Assembly: GCA_947374315.1 (NCBI GenBank)
Contig: CANCBK010000013.1
Span: 1-36,228, forward strand
Reading direction: 5' to 3'
Source: Burkholderiaceae bacterium
GTDB lineage: Bacteria > Pseudomonadota > Gammaproteobacteria > Burkholderiales > Burkholderiaceae
Length of the DNA: 36,228 nt
Under the pieces are notes generated by a model. It saw nothing but the letters and a program-made list of their open reading frames with translations. It made no database searches and was not told where the DNA came from. The position numbers and the translations under genes are program-made. This document shows, piece after piece, positions 7,996-16,806 of the stretch; position 1 is the stretch's first letter; each line of letters begins with the position of its first letter.

Positions 7996-8490
7996 CTAAT
8001 ATCCTGGCAAATTCATGGAGCGTGCCGCCTCAGACTGCTTCTCACGGAACATCTCCAGCTGCTTTGCTAAGTCCGGATCATTCACCGCTAAGTTGGCGAT
8101 GACATGCAAGGCTGCATTCGCTGCACCCGCTTCACCAATAGCAAATGTTGCCACTGGAATGCCTTTCGGCATTTGCACGATGGAGTAAAGAGAGTCTTCG
8201 CCCCGTAAATATTTACTGGCGACAGGAACACCATAAATTGGAACAATCGTTTTAGATGCCAACATGCCTGGCAGATGCGCAGCACCGCCGGCACCAGCAA
8301 TAATCGCCTGCAAGCCATTTTTGGATGCATTTTCTGCATACTGAAACATGTCATCTGGCATGCGGTGGGCAGAGAGGACCTTAGCTTCATGAGGAATGCC
8401 AAATTGCTCCAGCATTTGAGCAGCATGTTGCATGGTGTCCCAATCCGAATTGGAGCCCATCACTATTCCAACTATTGGCTTCTTACTCAT
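7996..8490 (-). CDS. purE: N5-carboxyaminoimidazole ribonucleotide mutase
   Basis: Class I PurE, converting N5-CAIR to CAIR. The 164-residue product contains the GSNSDWDTM substrate loop (about 12-20), LSAHRMP with the catalytic His, and the IIAGAGGAAHLPGM motif. A strong GGAG lies in the GGAGAGGTAG sequence directly before the ATG. It follows purC after a 94-bp gap, the largest gap between purC and tsaC, so an extra promoter there is possible, but no convincing one was found. It is immediately followed by purK. Confidence 0.97.
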   Translation of the reverse strand: MSKKPIVGIVMGSNSDWDTMQHAAQMLEQFGIPHEAKVLSAHRMPDDMFQYAENASKNGLQAIIAGAGGAAHLPGMLASKTIVPIYGVPVASKYLRGEDSLYSIVQMPKGIPVATFAIGEAGAANAALHVIANLAVNDPDLAKQLEMFREKQSEAARSMNLPGY

Positions 8491-8584
8491 CTACCTCTCC
8501 AAATACCCTAATCTAACGCAGTTCATTTTTAAGGTTCATCTATCTAAGACCCCATTATCCCAGCCTTTTTAGGGCCCAAGGAAA

Positions 8585-9481
8585 TTAGGCCCTAGTCAGT
8601 CGCGCCAAAGCTTCGCGGTACTTTTCCGCTGTTTTATCAATCACATCCGCTGGCAAGGCAGGGGCAGGGGCTGTTTTGGGCCAAAGCTTGCCATCAACCA
8701 TCGCCGTTTCCAACCAATCCCGGACAAACTGCTTGTCGTAGGAAGGTGGGTTTGCGCCCACATAGTAAGTTTCAGCAGGCCAAAAACGGGAGGAATCAGC
8801 CGTCAAGATCTCATCCATCAATACCAACTGACCAGCATCATCCAAGCCAAACTCAAACTTGGTATCGGCAATGATAATTCCACGAGTGGCAGCGTACTCA
8901 GAAGCTTCTTTGTACAAACGAATACTGACTTCACGAATTTGATTAGCCAACACCTCACCAATCATCTCAATCACTTTATCGAAAGAGATGTTTTCATCAT
9001 GCTCACCCATTTCTGCTTTTGCAGCAGGAGTAAAAATAGGCTCGGGTAATTTCTGGGCATTTTCCAAGCCTTCTGGCAATGCAATACCGCACACCTTACC
9101 CGTCTCCTTGTAATCTTTCCAGCCGCTACCAGCAAGGTAGCCACGCACTACTGCTTCGACCAAGATCGGCTTGAGGCGCTTTGCTACTACGGCGCGTCCC
9201 TTCACCTGATCCACTTCATTGGCAGGCACAACACTTTCAGGATCAATGCCCGTTAAGTGATTAGGAATCACATTGGCTAGCTTATCAAACCAAAAGTTCG
9301 CCATTTGGTTGAGCACAATACCCTTTTCGGGAATCGGCTGACCCATGACTACATCAAAGGCAGACAAACGATCCGTAGTGACCATTAATAACTTGTCATC
9401 ACCGAGCGCATAGACATCGCGCACTTTCCCCTTGGAGAGTAAAGGCAGTGACTTAATAGAGGTTGCGTACAAAGCTGGCAT
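8585..9481 (-). CDS. purC: Phosphoribosylaminoimidazole-succinocarboxamide (SAICAR) synthase
   Basis: Joins CAIR and aspartate with ATP to form SAICAR, the step after PurE. The 298-residue protein shows the N-terminal GKVRDVY motif, [15 protein letters not shown], a [14 protein letters not shown] stretch and the DTKFEFG motif. At 298 residues it belongs to the longer bacterial/yeast-like form rather than the 237-residue E. coli form. It sits 7 bp downstream of fba. A short inverted repeat (TAGGGCC/GGCCCTA, 8570-8594) overlaps its stop codon but has no T run. Confidence 0.97.
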   Translation of the reverse strand: MPALYATSIKSLPLLSKGKVRDVYALGDDKLLMVTTDRLSAFDVVMGQPIPEKGIVLNQMANFWFDKLANVIPNHLTGIDPESVVPANEVDQVKGRAVVAKRLKPILVEAVVRGYLAGSGWKDYKETGKVCGIALPEGLENAQKLPEPIFTPAAKAEMGEHDENISFDKVIEMIGEVLANQIREVSIRLYKEASEYAATRGIIIADTKFEFGLDDAGQLVLMDEILTADSSRFWPAETYYVGANPPSYDKQFVRDWLETAMVDGKLWPKTAPAPALPADVIDKTAEKYREALARLTRA

Positions 9482-9488
9482 ATTTATC

Positions 9489-10553
9489 TCACTTCACAAT
9501 CTGGGCTAATTTGCCACTCTTATACAGCTCAGCCATTTTCTCTAAAGGAATCGGCTTAATTTTTGAAGCTTGGCCTGAGCTACCAAATGCGTTGAAGCGG
9601 GCGATACACACCTTTTTAGCAGCTTCACGTGCAGGCTTCAAGTAATCACGCGGATCAAACTTACTAGGATTCTCAATGAGGTAACGACGAATGGCGCCAG
9701 TCATTGCCAGGCGAATATCCGTATCGATATTGATCTTGCGTACGCCATTCTTAATGCCTTCTTGAATTTCTTCTACCGGCACGCCATAAGTTTCCTTCAT
9801 GTCACCACCAAACTCACGAATCTCTGCGAGTAATTCCTGGGGAACGCTGGAAGAACCATGCATCACCAAATGTGTATTTGGAATACGCGTATGAATTTCT
9901 TTAATCCGCTCGATCGCTAAGATATCGCCCGTAGGCTTCTTGGTAAATTTGTAAGCGCCGTGACTAGTACCAATCGCAATCGCTAAAGCATCGCACTGCG
10001 TTGCCTTTACAAAGTCAGCCGCTTGCTCAACATCAGTTAATAATTGCTCACGCGTCATCTTGCCATCGGCGCCGTGACCATCTTCCTTATCGCCTTCCAT
10101 GGTTTCCAATGAACCGAGAACGCCTAACTCAGCCTCAACCGTAACCCCGATAGAGTGGGAAAACTTCACCACCTCCCTGGAAACCTCGACGTTGTATTCA
10201 TAGCTAGCAACGGTCTTGCCGTCAGCCTCGAGCGAACCATCCATCATGACACTCGTAAAACCACTCTTAATAGCAGCCATACATACTGCCGGACTTTGAC
10301 CATGATCCTGATGCATCACGACAGGAATATGCGGATAGGCCTCAACCGCTGCAGAAATGAGATGGCGTAAGAATGCTTCACCAGCATATTTGCGAGCGCC
10401 AGCTGAAGCCTGCATGATGACTGGAGAGTCTGCCTCGTTAGCAGCCTCCATAATGGCGGTAACCTGCTCCAGATTGTTAACGTTAAATGCTGGCAGGCCG
10501 TAGCCGTTTTCAGCAGCGTGATCCAAGAGTTGTCTTAAAGATACTAAAGCCAT
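9489..10553 (-). CDS. fba: Fructose-bisphosphate aldolase, class II (Calvin-cycle subtype)
   Basis: A zinc-dependent aldolase interconverting fructose-1,6-bisphosphate with DHAP and glyceraldehyde-3-phosphate. The 354-residue protein carries the HQDHG metal/active-site motif at 81-85, a GTSHGAYKF segment and NIDTDIRLA near the C-terminus. These features and the length point to the CbbA-like subtype common in betaproteobacteria. It lies between pyk (63 bp upstream) and purC (7 bp downstream). No other Calvin-cycle gene is present, so the glycolytic or gluconeogenic role is the simpler reading. Confidence 0.97.
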   Translation of the reverse strand: MALVSLRQLLDHAAENGYGLPAFNVNNLEQVTAIMEAANEADSPVIMQASAGARKYAGEAFLRHLISAAVEAYPHIPVVMHQDHGQSPAVCMAAIKSGFTSVMMDGSLEADGKTVASYEYNVEVSREVVKFSHSIGVTVEAELGVLGSLETMEGDKEDGHGADGKMTREQLLTDVEQAADFVKATQCDALAIAIGTSHGAYKFTKKPTGDILAIERIKEIHTRIPNTHLVMHGSSSVPQELLAEIREFGGDMKETYGVPVEEIQEGIKNGVRKINIDTDIRLAMTGAIRRYLIENPSKFDPRDYLKPAREAAKKVCIARFNAFGSSGQASKIKPIPLEKMAELYKSGKLAQIVK

Positions 10554-10616
10554 AATGATCTCGTAATTAAATGGTTATTGATAAATGATTGAATAGCGAT
10601 TTGCAATAAAAGTGAG

Positions 10617-12053
10617 TTACTTCACTTGAATAATTTTTAATGAGTTAGTGCCACCAGGCTCACCCATTGGCTCACCCGAAGTCAGAACAACCACATCACC
10701 CTGCTTCACCACACCCAACTGCTTCAAGCAATCCTCTACTTCTTGAAGCGCCGTATCGCGGTGCTTGGTGTAATCCAAACTAATAGGGTAAACATTGCGA
10801 TATGTGCTGAGCGCACGCTGGGTAGCAATCTTCGAAGTTAAAGCAAAAATGGGTACATGGATATTGTGGCGACTCATCCACACCGCAGTAGAGCCGGAGT
10901 CAGTGAGCGCAGCAATTGCATTGGCATTGAGGTGGTGCGCGGTAAACAAAGCGCCCAACGCAATGGTTTGATCAATGCGTGAGAAAGTTTGATCCAGAAA
11001 ATCGGTATCCAGTTTTACACGGTCAGACTTTTCAGCCTCGACGCAAATCTCAGCCATCGCCTTAATGGTTTGTACTGGATACATGCCGGCAGCCGATTCA
11101 GCGGAGAGCATAACCGCGTCCGTTCCATCCAATACCGCATTGGCCACATCGCTGACCTCGGCACGCGTTGGCACTGGCGCATTGATCATGGATTCCATCA
11201 TCTGCGTTGCAGTGATTGTGAATTTATCCGCCTCAAGCGCCAGTTTAATCATGCGCTTTTGTAAGGCCGGAACCGCTGGATTACCCACCTCAATCGCTAA
11301 ATCGCCACGAGCAACCATAATGCCGTCGCTCTCAGCAATGATGCTATTTAAAGCCTCAATCTCAATGGCTTCAGCACGCTCAACTTTTGCAATCGTGCGA
11401 ACTTTACCTACACCATACTTTGCACTAGCGGCATCCGCTAGCTTGCGGGCATAGGCCATATCAGCACCATCTTTTGGAAAGCTAATTGCCAGAAAATCCA
11501 CTCCCATGGCAATCGCCGCATCTAAGTCGGCGATGTCTTTTTCTGTTAATGCGGGAGCAGTCAAGCCACCGCCAGCACGATTAATGCCCTTATTATTGGA
11601 GAGTGGGCCACCCTGCTCTACGAGAGTAACGATTGCTCCGCCCTTCACATGCTCAACACGCAATACGACTAAGCCATCATTTAATAAGAGTCGATCACCT
11701 GGCTTCACATCGCCAGGCAGCTCTTTGTAATCTAAGCCTACACACCCTTGGTTACCGAGCTCGCAATTGACATCCAAAATAAATTGGTCGCCTTCTTTTA
11801 ATAGAATTTTGCTATCAACAAATTTACCAACACGAATTTTTGGACCTTGGAGGTCGGCCATGATGCCAACCTCCTTACCCACTTCCGCGGAAATGCTGCG
11901 CACCAAATCATGACGTGCCTTGTGGTCTGCCACAGTGCCATGTGAAAAGTTCATCCTCACCACATCCACACCCGCACGAATCATCTCACGCAATACTTCA
12001 GGCTTCTCTGAAGCAGGCCCTAGCGTAGCAATGATCTTGGTTGCTCTCAACAT
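10617..12053 (-). CDS. pyk: Pyruvate kinase
   Basis: Transfers phosphate from phosphoenolpyruvate to ADP in the last step of glycolysis. The 478-residue enzyme begins with RATKIIATLGPAS, and contains RMNFSHG, the MVARGDLAIE metal/PEP-binding motif and the TATQMMESM segment. It has the usual A, B and C domains. The gene starts 2 bp after pgk on the same strand, a tight operon arrangement that pairs the two ATP-generating steps of glycolysis. Length and motifs are normal. Confidence 0.97.
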   Translation of the reverse strand: MLRATKIIATLGPASEKPEVLREMIRAGVDVVRMNFSHGTVADHKARHDLVRSISAEVGKEVGIMADLQGPKIRVGKFVDSKILLKEGDQFILDVNCELGNQGCVGLDYKELPGDVKPGDRLLLNDGLVVLRVEHVKGGAIVTLVEQGGPLSNNKGINRAGGGLTAPALTEKDIADLDAAIAMGVDFLAISFPKDGADMAYARKLADAASAKYGVGKVRTIAKVERAEAIEIEALNSIIAESDGIMVARGDLAIEVGNPAVPALQKRMIKLALEADKFTITATQMMESMINAPVPTRAEVSDVANAVLDGTDAVMLSAESAAGMYPVQTIKAMAEICVEAEKSDRVKLDTDFLDQTFSRIDQTIALGALFTAHHLNANAIAALTDSGSTAVWMSRHNIHVPIFALTSKIATQRALSTYRNVYPISLDYTKHRDTALQEVEDCLKQLGVVKQGDVVVLTSGEPMGEPGGTNSLKIIQVK

Positions 12054-12055
12054 AC

Positions 12056-13267
12056 TTAGTCTTTCGCTCTTTCAGCAAGTACCGCAAAGGCTGGCAAGGT
12101 TTTACCTTCCAAGAACTCTAGGAAAGCGCCACCACCGGTGGAGATGTAATCCACTTGATTCTCAATGCCGTATTTCGCAATTGCGGCCAAAGTGTCGCCG
12201 CCGCCCGCAATCGAGAATGCGGGTGAATGCGCAATCGCCGCAGCCAGCATCTTGGTGCCGCCGCCAAATTGATCAATCTCAAAGACACCCAGTGGTCCAT
12301 TCCAGACAATCGTGCCAGCATGCGCCAACATGATGGATAAACGCGCCGCTGTTTTAGGGCCGATATCCAAAATCATGTCGTCTTCAGCAACTTGATCGGC
12401 AGATACTCGATTGGCGCGTGCCAGCGGAGAAAGCTCATTGGCCACTACGACATCTTCAGGAATCGGAACATGCGCGCCACGCTTTTCCATAATCTCCATA
12501 ATTTCTCGGGCTTCATCAACCAAGTCGGGCTCAGCCAATGATTTACCAATAGGCAAACCTTTGGCCAACATAAATGTATTCGCAATCCCACCACCCACAA
12601 TCAATTCATCCACCTTGTCCGCCAAGGCCTTCAGGATCGTGAGCTTAGAAGATACCTTTGAGCCCGCCACAATCGCTACAAGCGGGCGTTTAGGGCTTGC
12701 TAGGGCGCGACTTAACGCATCCAACTCTGCGGCCATTAAGGGGCCCGCACAAGCAATCGGCGCAAATTTCGCTACGCCATTGGTGGTTGCCTCTGCGCGA
12801 TGCGCAGTACCAAAGGCATCGTTGACATACACATCACATAGAGCGGCAATTTTCTTGGCCAGCTCGTCACTATTTTTTTTCTCGCCCACATTGAGGCGGC
12901 AGTTTTCCAGCAAGACCAATTCCCCTGGATTCACTTCAAAGCCACCATCCACCCAGTCGCTAATCAACGGGACTTTACGATTTAAGAGGCTTGCAATTCG
13001 GTCTGCCACGGGAGCCAAACTGTCTTCAGGCTTAAATTCGCCCTCAGTTGGGCGACCCAGATGGGAAGTGACCATCACGGCTGCGCCCGCATCCAAACAC
13101 ATTTGAACTGCCGGCATAGAGGCTCTAATTCGGGTGTCTTCAGTGATATTGCCCGCATCATCCTGGGGCACATTGAGGTCGGCGCGTATAAAGACCCGCT
13201 TTCCCTTTAACAGGCCTGCTTCAGCCAGTTCACTGAGGCGTTTTACTTTGAAGAGAGATTCCGGCAT
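12056..13267 (-). CDS. pgk: Phosphoglycerate kinase
   Basis: Catalyses 1,3-bisphosphoglycerate plus ADP to 3-phosphoglycerate plus ATP. The 403-residue product contains the [12 protein letters not shown]-terminal signature, the TSHLGRP motif and the C-terminal GGGDTLAA nucleotide loop. The frame is open to a GTG at 13330, which would add 21 atypical residues. I chose the ATG at 13267, which brings the length to the family norm and lies downstream of a plausible promoter (13306-13335). Its Shine-Dalgarno is weak. It is the first gene of the minus-strand pgk-pyk-fba-purC-purE-purK-tsaC run and is divergent from ilvE. Confidence 0.96.
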   Translation of the reverse strand: MPESLFKVKRLSELAEAGLLKGKRVFIRADLNVPQDDAGNITEDTRIRASMPAVQMCLDAGAAVMVTSHLGRPTEGEFKPEDSLAPVADRIASLLNRKVPLISDWVDGGFEVNPGELVLLENCRLNVGEKKNSDELAKKIAALCDVYVNDAFGTAHRAEATTNGVAKFAPIACAGPLMAAELDALSRALASPKRPLVAIVAGSKVSSKLTILKALADKVDELIVGGGIANTFMLAKGLPIGKSLAEPDLVDEAREIMEIMEKRGAHVPIPEDVVVANELSPLARANRVSADQVAEDDMILDIGPKTAARLSIMLAHAGTIVWNGPLGVFEIDQFGGGTKMLAAAIAHSPAFSIAGGGDTLAAIAKYGIENQVDYISTGGGAFLEFLEGKTLPAFAVLAERAKD

Positions 13268-13305
13268 AAGAATAGCTAAATTTGGTGGTTTTTGGGGATT
13301 GCTCC

Positions 13306-13335
13306 ATTCTAAATCGTCTGAGCCCGGCACCCCAA
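13306..13335 (-). promoter_or_regulatory. Candidate sigma-70 promoter for the pgk operon
   Basis: On the minus strand TTGGGG (13330-13335) and TAGAAT (13306-13311) are separated by 18 bp. The -10 matches five of six consensus bases while the -35 is only partial. A start near 13299 would leave a short leader before the ATG at 13267 and would exclude the GTG at 13330 as start codon. Inference from sequence only. Confidence 0.35.
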
Positions 13336-13464
13336 AGGAATGCGGCTATCTGACTCTGCTGCCTGCTCTACAATAAAGGCTTGGACGTATTTCAGGCCTT
13401 GGGGCACCCCCACTGGCATGGCGCCCCGATTAACCCGATTTATCAGACGCAAAAGGTAGAAAAA

Positions 13465-14388
13465 ATGTCGATGTCCGACCGCGATGGCTTTATTTGGTCC
13501 GATGGGAAGCTTATTCCCTGGCGTGAGGCCAATATTCATGTGCTAACCCACAGTCTCCACTACGGCATGGGTGTATTTGAAGGCATTCGCGCCTACAAAA
13601 CCCCGCAAGGCACGGCTATTTTTCGCCTACCAGAGCATGTGAAGCGTTTATTCAATGGAACAAAGATTTTCCAAATGAACATGCCTTACACCCCAGATCA
13701 GATCACTAGCGGCATTATTGATGTCGTTAATAGCAATAAGCTGGAATCTTGCTATATCCGCCCGATTATTTTTATTGGCTCCCAAAAACTCGGGATCTCA
13801 CCAAAAGGCAATACCATTCACACGGCGATCGCTGCCTGGGAATGGGGTGTGTATTTGGGTGAAGATGGCCTTAATAAGGGCATTCGCGTCAAAACATCCT
13901 CATTTACCCGTCACTTTGTAAATTCTTCATTAGTGCGCGCCAAAGCCTCTGGCTACTACATCAACTCCATTCTGGCGAATCAAGAGGTGACAGCCAATGG
14001 TTACGATGAAGCGCTACTACTGGATACAGAAGGTTACGTCTCCGAAGGTTCTGGCGAAAATATCTTTATTGTCAACAACGGAATTATTTACACCCCAGAT
14101 CTTGCATCTTGTTTAGATGGCATTACTCGTAACTCCATCATGCAAATCGCTAAAGACCTTGGATACGAGTTGCGTGAGAAACGCATCACCCGTGATGAGA
14201 TCTACTCTGCGGATGAGGCCTTCTTTACTGGTACTGCTGCTGAAGTTACGCCAATCCGTGAATTGGATGACCGCACTATTGGCGATGGCAAGCGTGGTCC
14301 AATTACTGAGAAAATTCAAGCGACCTATTTTGATGCAGTCTATGGCAGAAGTGATCAATACCAGTCTTGGTTAACTTACGTTAAGTAA
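13465..14388 (+). CDS. ilvE: Branched-chain-amino-acid aminotransferase
   Basis: A fold-type IV PLP enzyme that makes leucine, isoleucine and valine from their keto acids. The 307-residue protein carries LHYGMGVFEGIRAY (about 31-44), the PLP lysine K160 in VRAKASGYY, and the GSGENIF phosphate-binding motif. The frame extends upstream to 13381, but the ATG at 13465 is preferred. AAGG at 13453-13456 precedes it by 8 nt, and family members start at this point. A -10-like TACAAT at 13369-13374 without a clear -35 lies upstream. The gene is followed after 15 bp by a CHCC zinc-finger gene. Confidence 0.96.
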   Translation: MSMSDRDGFIWSDGKLIPWREANIHVLTHSLHYGMGVFEGIRAYKTPQGTAIFRLPEHVKRLFNGTKIFQMNMPYTPDQITSGIIDVVNSNKLESCYIRPIIFIGSQKLGISPKGNTIHTAIAAWEWGVYLGEDGLNKGIRVKTSSFTRHFVNSSLVRAKASGYYINSILANQEVTANGYDEALLLDTEGYVSEGSGENIFIVNNGIIYTPDLASCLDGITRNSIMQIAKDLGYELREKRITRDEIYSADEAFFTGTAAEVTPIRELDDRTIGDGKRGPITEKIQATYFDAVYGRSDQYQSWLTYVK

Positions 14389-14403
14389 TAGGAAATCAAA
14401 AAA

Positions 14404-14592
14404 ATGAGTAATGCTCAAGTGGTTATGGTTGACGGCAAAGACTTACCTCTGCACTGCCCAACCAATAACACCCCTAGCTGGAATTCACATCCGCGCGTGT
14501 TTCTGGATATTGTCGATACGGGTGAAGCGAAGTGTCCTTACTGCGGCACTGAGTACAAACTCATTCCAGGCACTGAGCCTCACAGCCACTAA
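14404..14592 (+). CDS. Small CHCC-type zinc-finger protein
   Basis: A 62-residue protein with the zf-CHCC pattern: C18 in HCP, W26-N-x-HP with H29, and C44-P-Y-C47-G-T. The same domain occurs in the mitochondrial complex I subunit NDUFS6, but the role of the free-standing bacterial protein is not established. It probably binds one zinc ion. It starts 15 bp after ilvE and is probably co-transcribed, with waaF following. A hairpin (14600-14620) lies just after its stop codon. Confidence 0.9.
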   Translation: MSNAQVVMVDGKDLPLHCPTNNTPSWNSHPRVFLDIVDTGEAKCPYCGTEYKLIPGTEPHSH

Positions 14593-14599
14593 GCCTATC

Positions 14600-14620
14600 A
14601 GCACCCCGCCATGGGGTGCT
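14600..14620 (+). terminator. GC-rich hairpin between the zinc-finger gene and waaF
   Basis: AGCACCCC (14600-14607) and GGGGTGCT (14613-14620) form an 8-bp perfect stem with a 5-nt loop, starting 7 bp after the zinc-finger stop codon and ending 17 bp before the waaF start. There is no following T run, so it is not a classical terminator. It may attenuate transcription or stabilise an RNA end. Confidence 0.4.
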
Positions 14621-14637
14621 GCATCGGGATACCTTAC

Positions 14638-15675
14638 ATGAACCGTATTCTGATCATCGCCCCCAACTGGATTGGTGATGCTGTCATGTCCCAGCCACTG
14701 CTGGCGAATCTCAAAAAAATTTACCCGCTGTGTCAGATTGATGTTTTAGCAACTCCTTGGGTCGCGCCCATTTATAGAGCTTGCACAGAAGTGCATCAAG
14801 TGATTGAAGCCAAGCTGGAACACAAACAATTGCAGCTCGGCTTACGGAGACAGCTCGCCGAGCAACTTAAAGCATACCAATATGAAGCATGCTTTGTATT
14901 GCCCAATAGCCTGAAGTCTGCCCTCATCCCTTGGCTTGCAAGTATTCCTATTCGTATTGGCTATCGTGGCGAAATGCGCTTGGGGCTCATTAATGTCGCT
15001 TTAGCGAACCCAAGTAAAACCAATCGCCCGCCAATGGCGGATCATTACCTCGCCCTGAGTAATGCGCTTGATCTCTCCCAAGAAATCAGCTCCAGTAAGC
15101 CCGCAGACCCCAAGCTCAATATATCAAGTGCTGCCAAACAATCCGTCAGCGCTAAATTACGTCAAGCGGCGATTGATGAAGAGTGTCTCTATATTTTTTG
15201 CCCGGGTGCAGAGTACGGCACGACAAAACGCTGGCCCACCAAACACTTCGCCAATCTCGCCCAACAACTCATCACCAATGAGCCTCGTGCCCATGTGATT
15301 CTCTTAGGAAGCAAAAGTGACCACGTTTTGGGCGAGAGTATTGAAATACAGACCAACAATCCCTCCCACATGCACAACTGGTGTGGCGCTACCTCACTCG
15401 ATGAAGCCATTGCACTCATTGGCATGAGCAAGGCGCTGATCAGCAATGACTCCGGCTTAATGCATATCGGCGCCGCATTAAAGATTCCACAGGTTGCCAT
15501 TTTTGGGTCTAGCGATCCATATCACACACCCCCTTTATCCAAGAGAGCTAAAGTGATTTGGCTTAATCTACCCTGTAGCCCCTGTCATAAAAGAGAGTGT
15601 CCGCTTGGACATTTAAAGTGCTTAAACGATATCTCTCCGGAAAATGTATTTAGCGCCATTCAGAACCTTCATTAA
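14638..15675 (+). CDS. waaF: ADP-heptose:LPS heptosyltransferase II
   Basis: A GT9-family glycosyltransferase that adds the second heptose to the lipopolysaccharide inner core on the cytoplasmic side of the inner membrane. The 345-residue product begins ILIIAPNWIGDAVM (4-17) and has the CPGAEYGTTKRWP and NDSGLMHIGAAL segments that bind ADP-heptose. The C-terminus carries a CSPCHKRECPLGHLKC cysteine cluster often seen in WaaF. The frame is open to 14611, but that start lies inside the upstream hairpin, so the ATG at 14638 is preferred. It follows ilvE and the zinc-finger gene on the same strand. Confidence 0.94.
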   Translation: MNRILIIAPNWIGDAVMSQPLLANLKKIYPLCQIDVLATPWVAPIYRACTEVHQVIEAKLEHKQLQLGLRRQLAEQLKAYQYEACFVLPNSLKSALIPWLASIPIRIGYRGEMRLGLINVALANPSKTNRPPMADHYLALSNALDLSQEISSSKPADPKLNISSAAKQSVSAKLRQAAIDEECLYIFCPGAEYGTTKRWPTKHFANLAQQLITNEPRAHVILLGSKSDHVLGESIEIQTNNPSHMHNWCGATSLDEAIALIGMSKALISNDSGLMHIGAALKIPQVAIFGSSDPYHTPPLSKRAKVIWLNLPCSPCHKRECPLGHLKCLNDISPENVFSAIQNLH

Positions 15676-15709
15676 TTTCGCAACACCTTAAATCATCAGA
15701 AAGTAAGCC

Positions 15710-16144
15710 ATGCCAAAACTTGCCAGACTTTTTCATAATGCCGATGAAGTGGTGGATGCATGGCGGGATGCACTAAAGCATCGAGACGTTAAAGGGGCGC
15801 TGGCAATCTGGCTAGATGATGACTCAATTACTTGCGTTCTCCCAGAAGGTCAACGCCTTAGTGGGCATGCAGAAATTCGTGATGGTCTAGAGCGTCTATT
15901 GGCCAAGCAAGCGCTGTTTCTTGAGCCAGTTGCCTGCATCAGTCACTCGGTTCTTGGTGCAGCGGTATACGACACCACCGAAGCTGTTCACCTAAGAGAT
16001 GACCAGATAGAGGCAGAGTTCTTTCTCAATATCACCCTAGTGTTATTACAAGATAGTCAAGGTTGGCGCATCGCGCATTTACATGCCAGCCACTCCACCG
16101 AAGATACCTTTGATGCGCCCTCGACACCGCATGGATTGCATTAA
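15710..16144 (+). CDS. NTF2-like/SnoaL-type small protein
   Basis: The 144-residue protein has the layout of the NTF2-like superfamily. A helix with a V-x-x-W-R-D-A-L pattern (about 14-21) is followed by a G-A-L-x-I-W segment, a GHAEIRDGL stretch and paired beta strands ending in GWRIAHLHASHS. Related proteins are annotated as ketosteroid isomerase-like or DUF4440, but the substrate, if any, cannot be predicted. It starts 34 bp after waaF and precedes a gene of unknown function. Confidence 0.8.
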   Translation: MPKLARLFHNADEVVDAWRDALKHRDVKGALAIWLDDDSITCVLPEGQRLSGHAEIRDGLERLLAKQALFLEPVACISHSVLGAAVYDTTEAVHLRDDQIEAEFFLNITLVLLQDSQGWRIAHLHASHSTEDTFDAPSTPHGLH

Positions 16145-16182
16145 AAGATAATTGATATTCAACATGAGAAGATCTCTACGCC

Positions 16183-16806
16183 ATGGATGAGCAAGTACTG
16201 CGGTCCCTTATCAAATGGCCGAATGTTCCCCATTGCTTCGGCTGGTTGGCGCTGGATCGTCGCGGTCAATGGCGTATGCGTGATGAATACGCTCAAGCCC
16301 ATAAATTATCCGGCAATGTCATTCAACATAGCGCCTTAAATGAATTCATCTGCAGAAATTATGCGCATGATTCTTTAGGAAGATATTTTTTCCAGAACGG
16401 CCCTCAAAGAGTCTTTATTACCCTAGATGCCACGCCCTGGATTGCACGCATGCTCCCAAGTCAAGATAACTCAGGCACGCTACAACTGCTTACGCAATGT
16501 GGAACGCTAATACACCCCCAAGGCGCACTGAGTGATGAGGTGGGCAATATCTACATCACAGGAGTGATAACTCAATCGCTTTCCGATCAAGCCGATAGCA
16601 ATACCTTCACCCAAGAAGAATCCATTTCGGTCGCACTCTTACATGATCACGATTTAGGTCTTTTTTCAGAGCAGTCTCGAGTGCAGGAAGATGCCTGTAG
16701 TTTTAAGGGGTCTTGGCAGTGGGATGACAAAGACCTACCCATCGAACCCATCTACTCTGCAGAATTAAGCCAACGCTTTCACTTTATTAAAGCGCCAAGC
16801 AACTAA
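16183..16806 (+). CDS. Conserved-looking DUF protein of unknown function
   Basis: I recall similar Burkholderiales proteins that share a start like KWPNVPxxxGWLxLDRRGxW and a central FFQNGPQRVFITLDATPWI segment, both present here (about 12-30 and 68-86), but cannot name the family with certainty. The 207-residue product has no signal peptide or membrane segment, so it is presumably cytoplasmic. The two RG/QR-rich, aromatic blocks suggest a compact domain of unknown role. Its stop codon (16804-16806) abuts the stop codon of the convergent bepA-like gene without a single base between. Confidence 0.8.
   Translation: MDEQVLRSLIKWPNVPHCFGWLALDRRGQWRMRDEYAQAHKLSGNVIQHSALNEFICRNYAHDSLGRYFFQNGPQRVFITLDATPWIARMLPSQDNSGTLQLLTQCGTLIHPQGALSDEVGNIYITGVITQSLSDQADSNTFTQEESISVALLHDHDLGLFSEQSRVQEDACSFKGSWQWDDKDLPIEPIYSAELSQRFHFIKAPSN

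Noticed and set aside
8570..8594. Inverted repeat at the purC stop as terminator
   Set aside because: Only 7 bp with an 11-nt loop and no T run, and purE-purK belong to the same gene run.
12411..13106. 231-codon open frame opposite pgk
   Set aside because: Lies entirely inside pgk on the other strand, low-complexity Ser/Ala-rich translation, no ribosome site or family features.
13268..13330. 21-residue N-terminal extension of pgk from a GTG
   Set aside because: Not found at the start of phosphoglycerate kinases and overlaps the likely promoter.
13381..13464. 28-residue N-terminal extension of ilvE
   Set aside because: Unlike family N-termini, and the internal ATG has AAGG at correct spacing.
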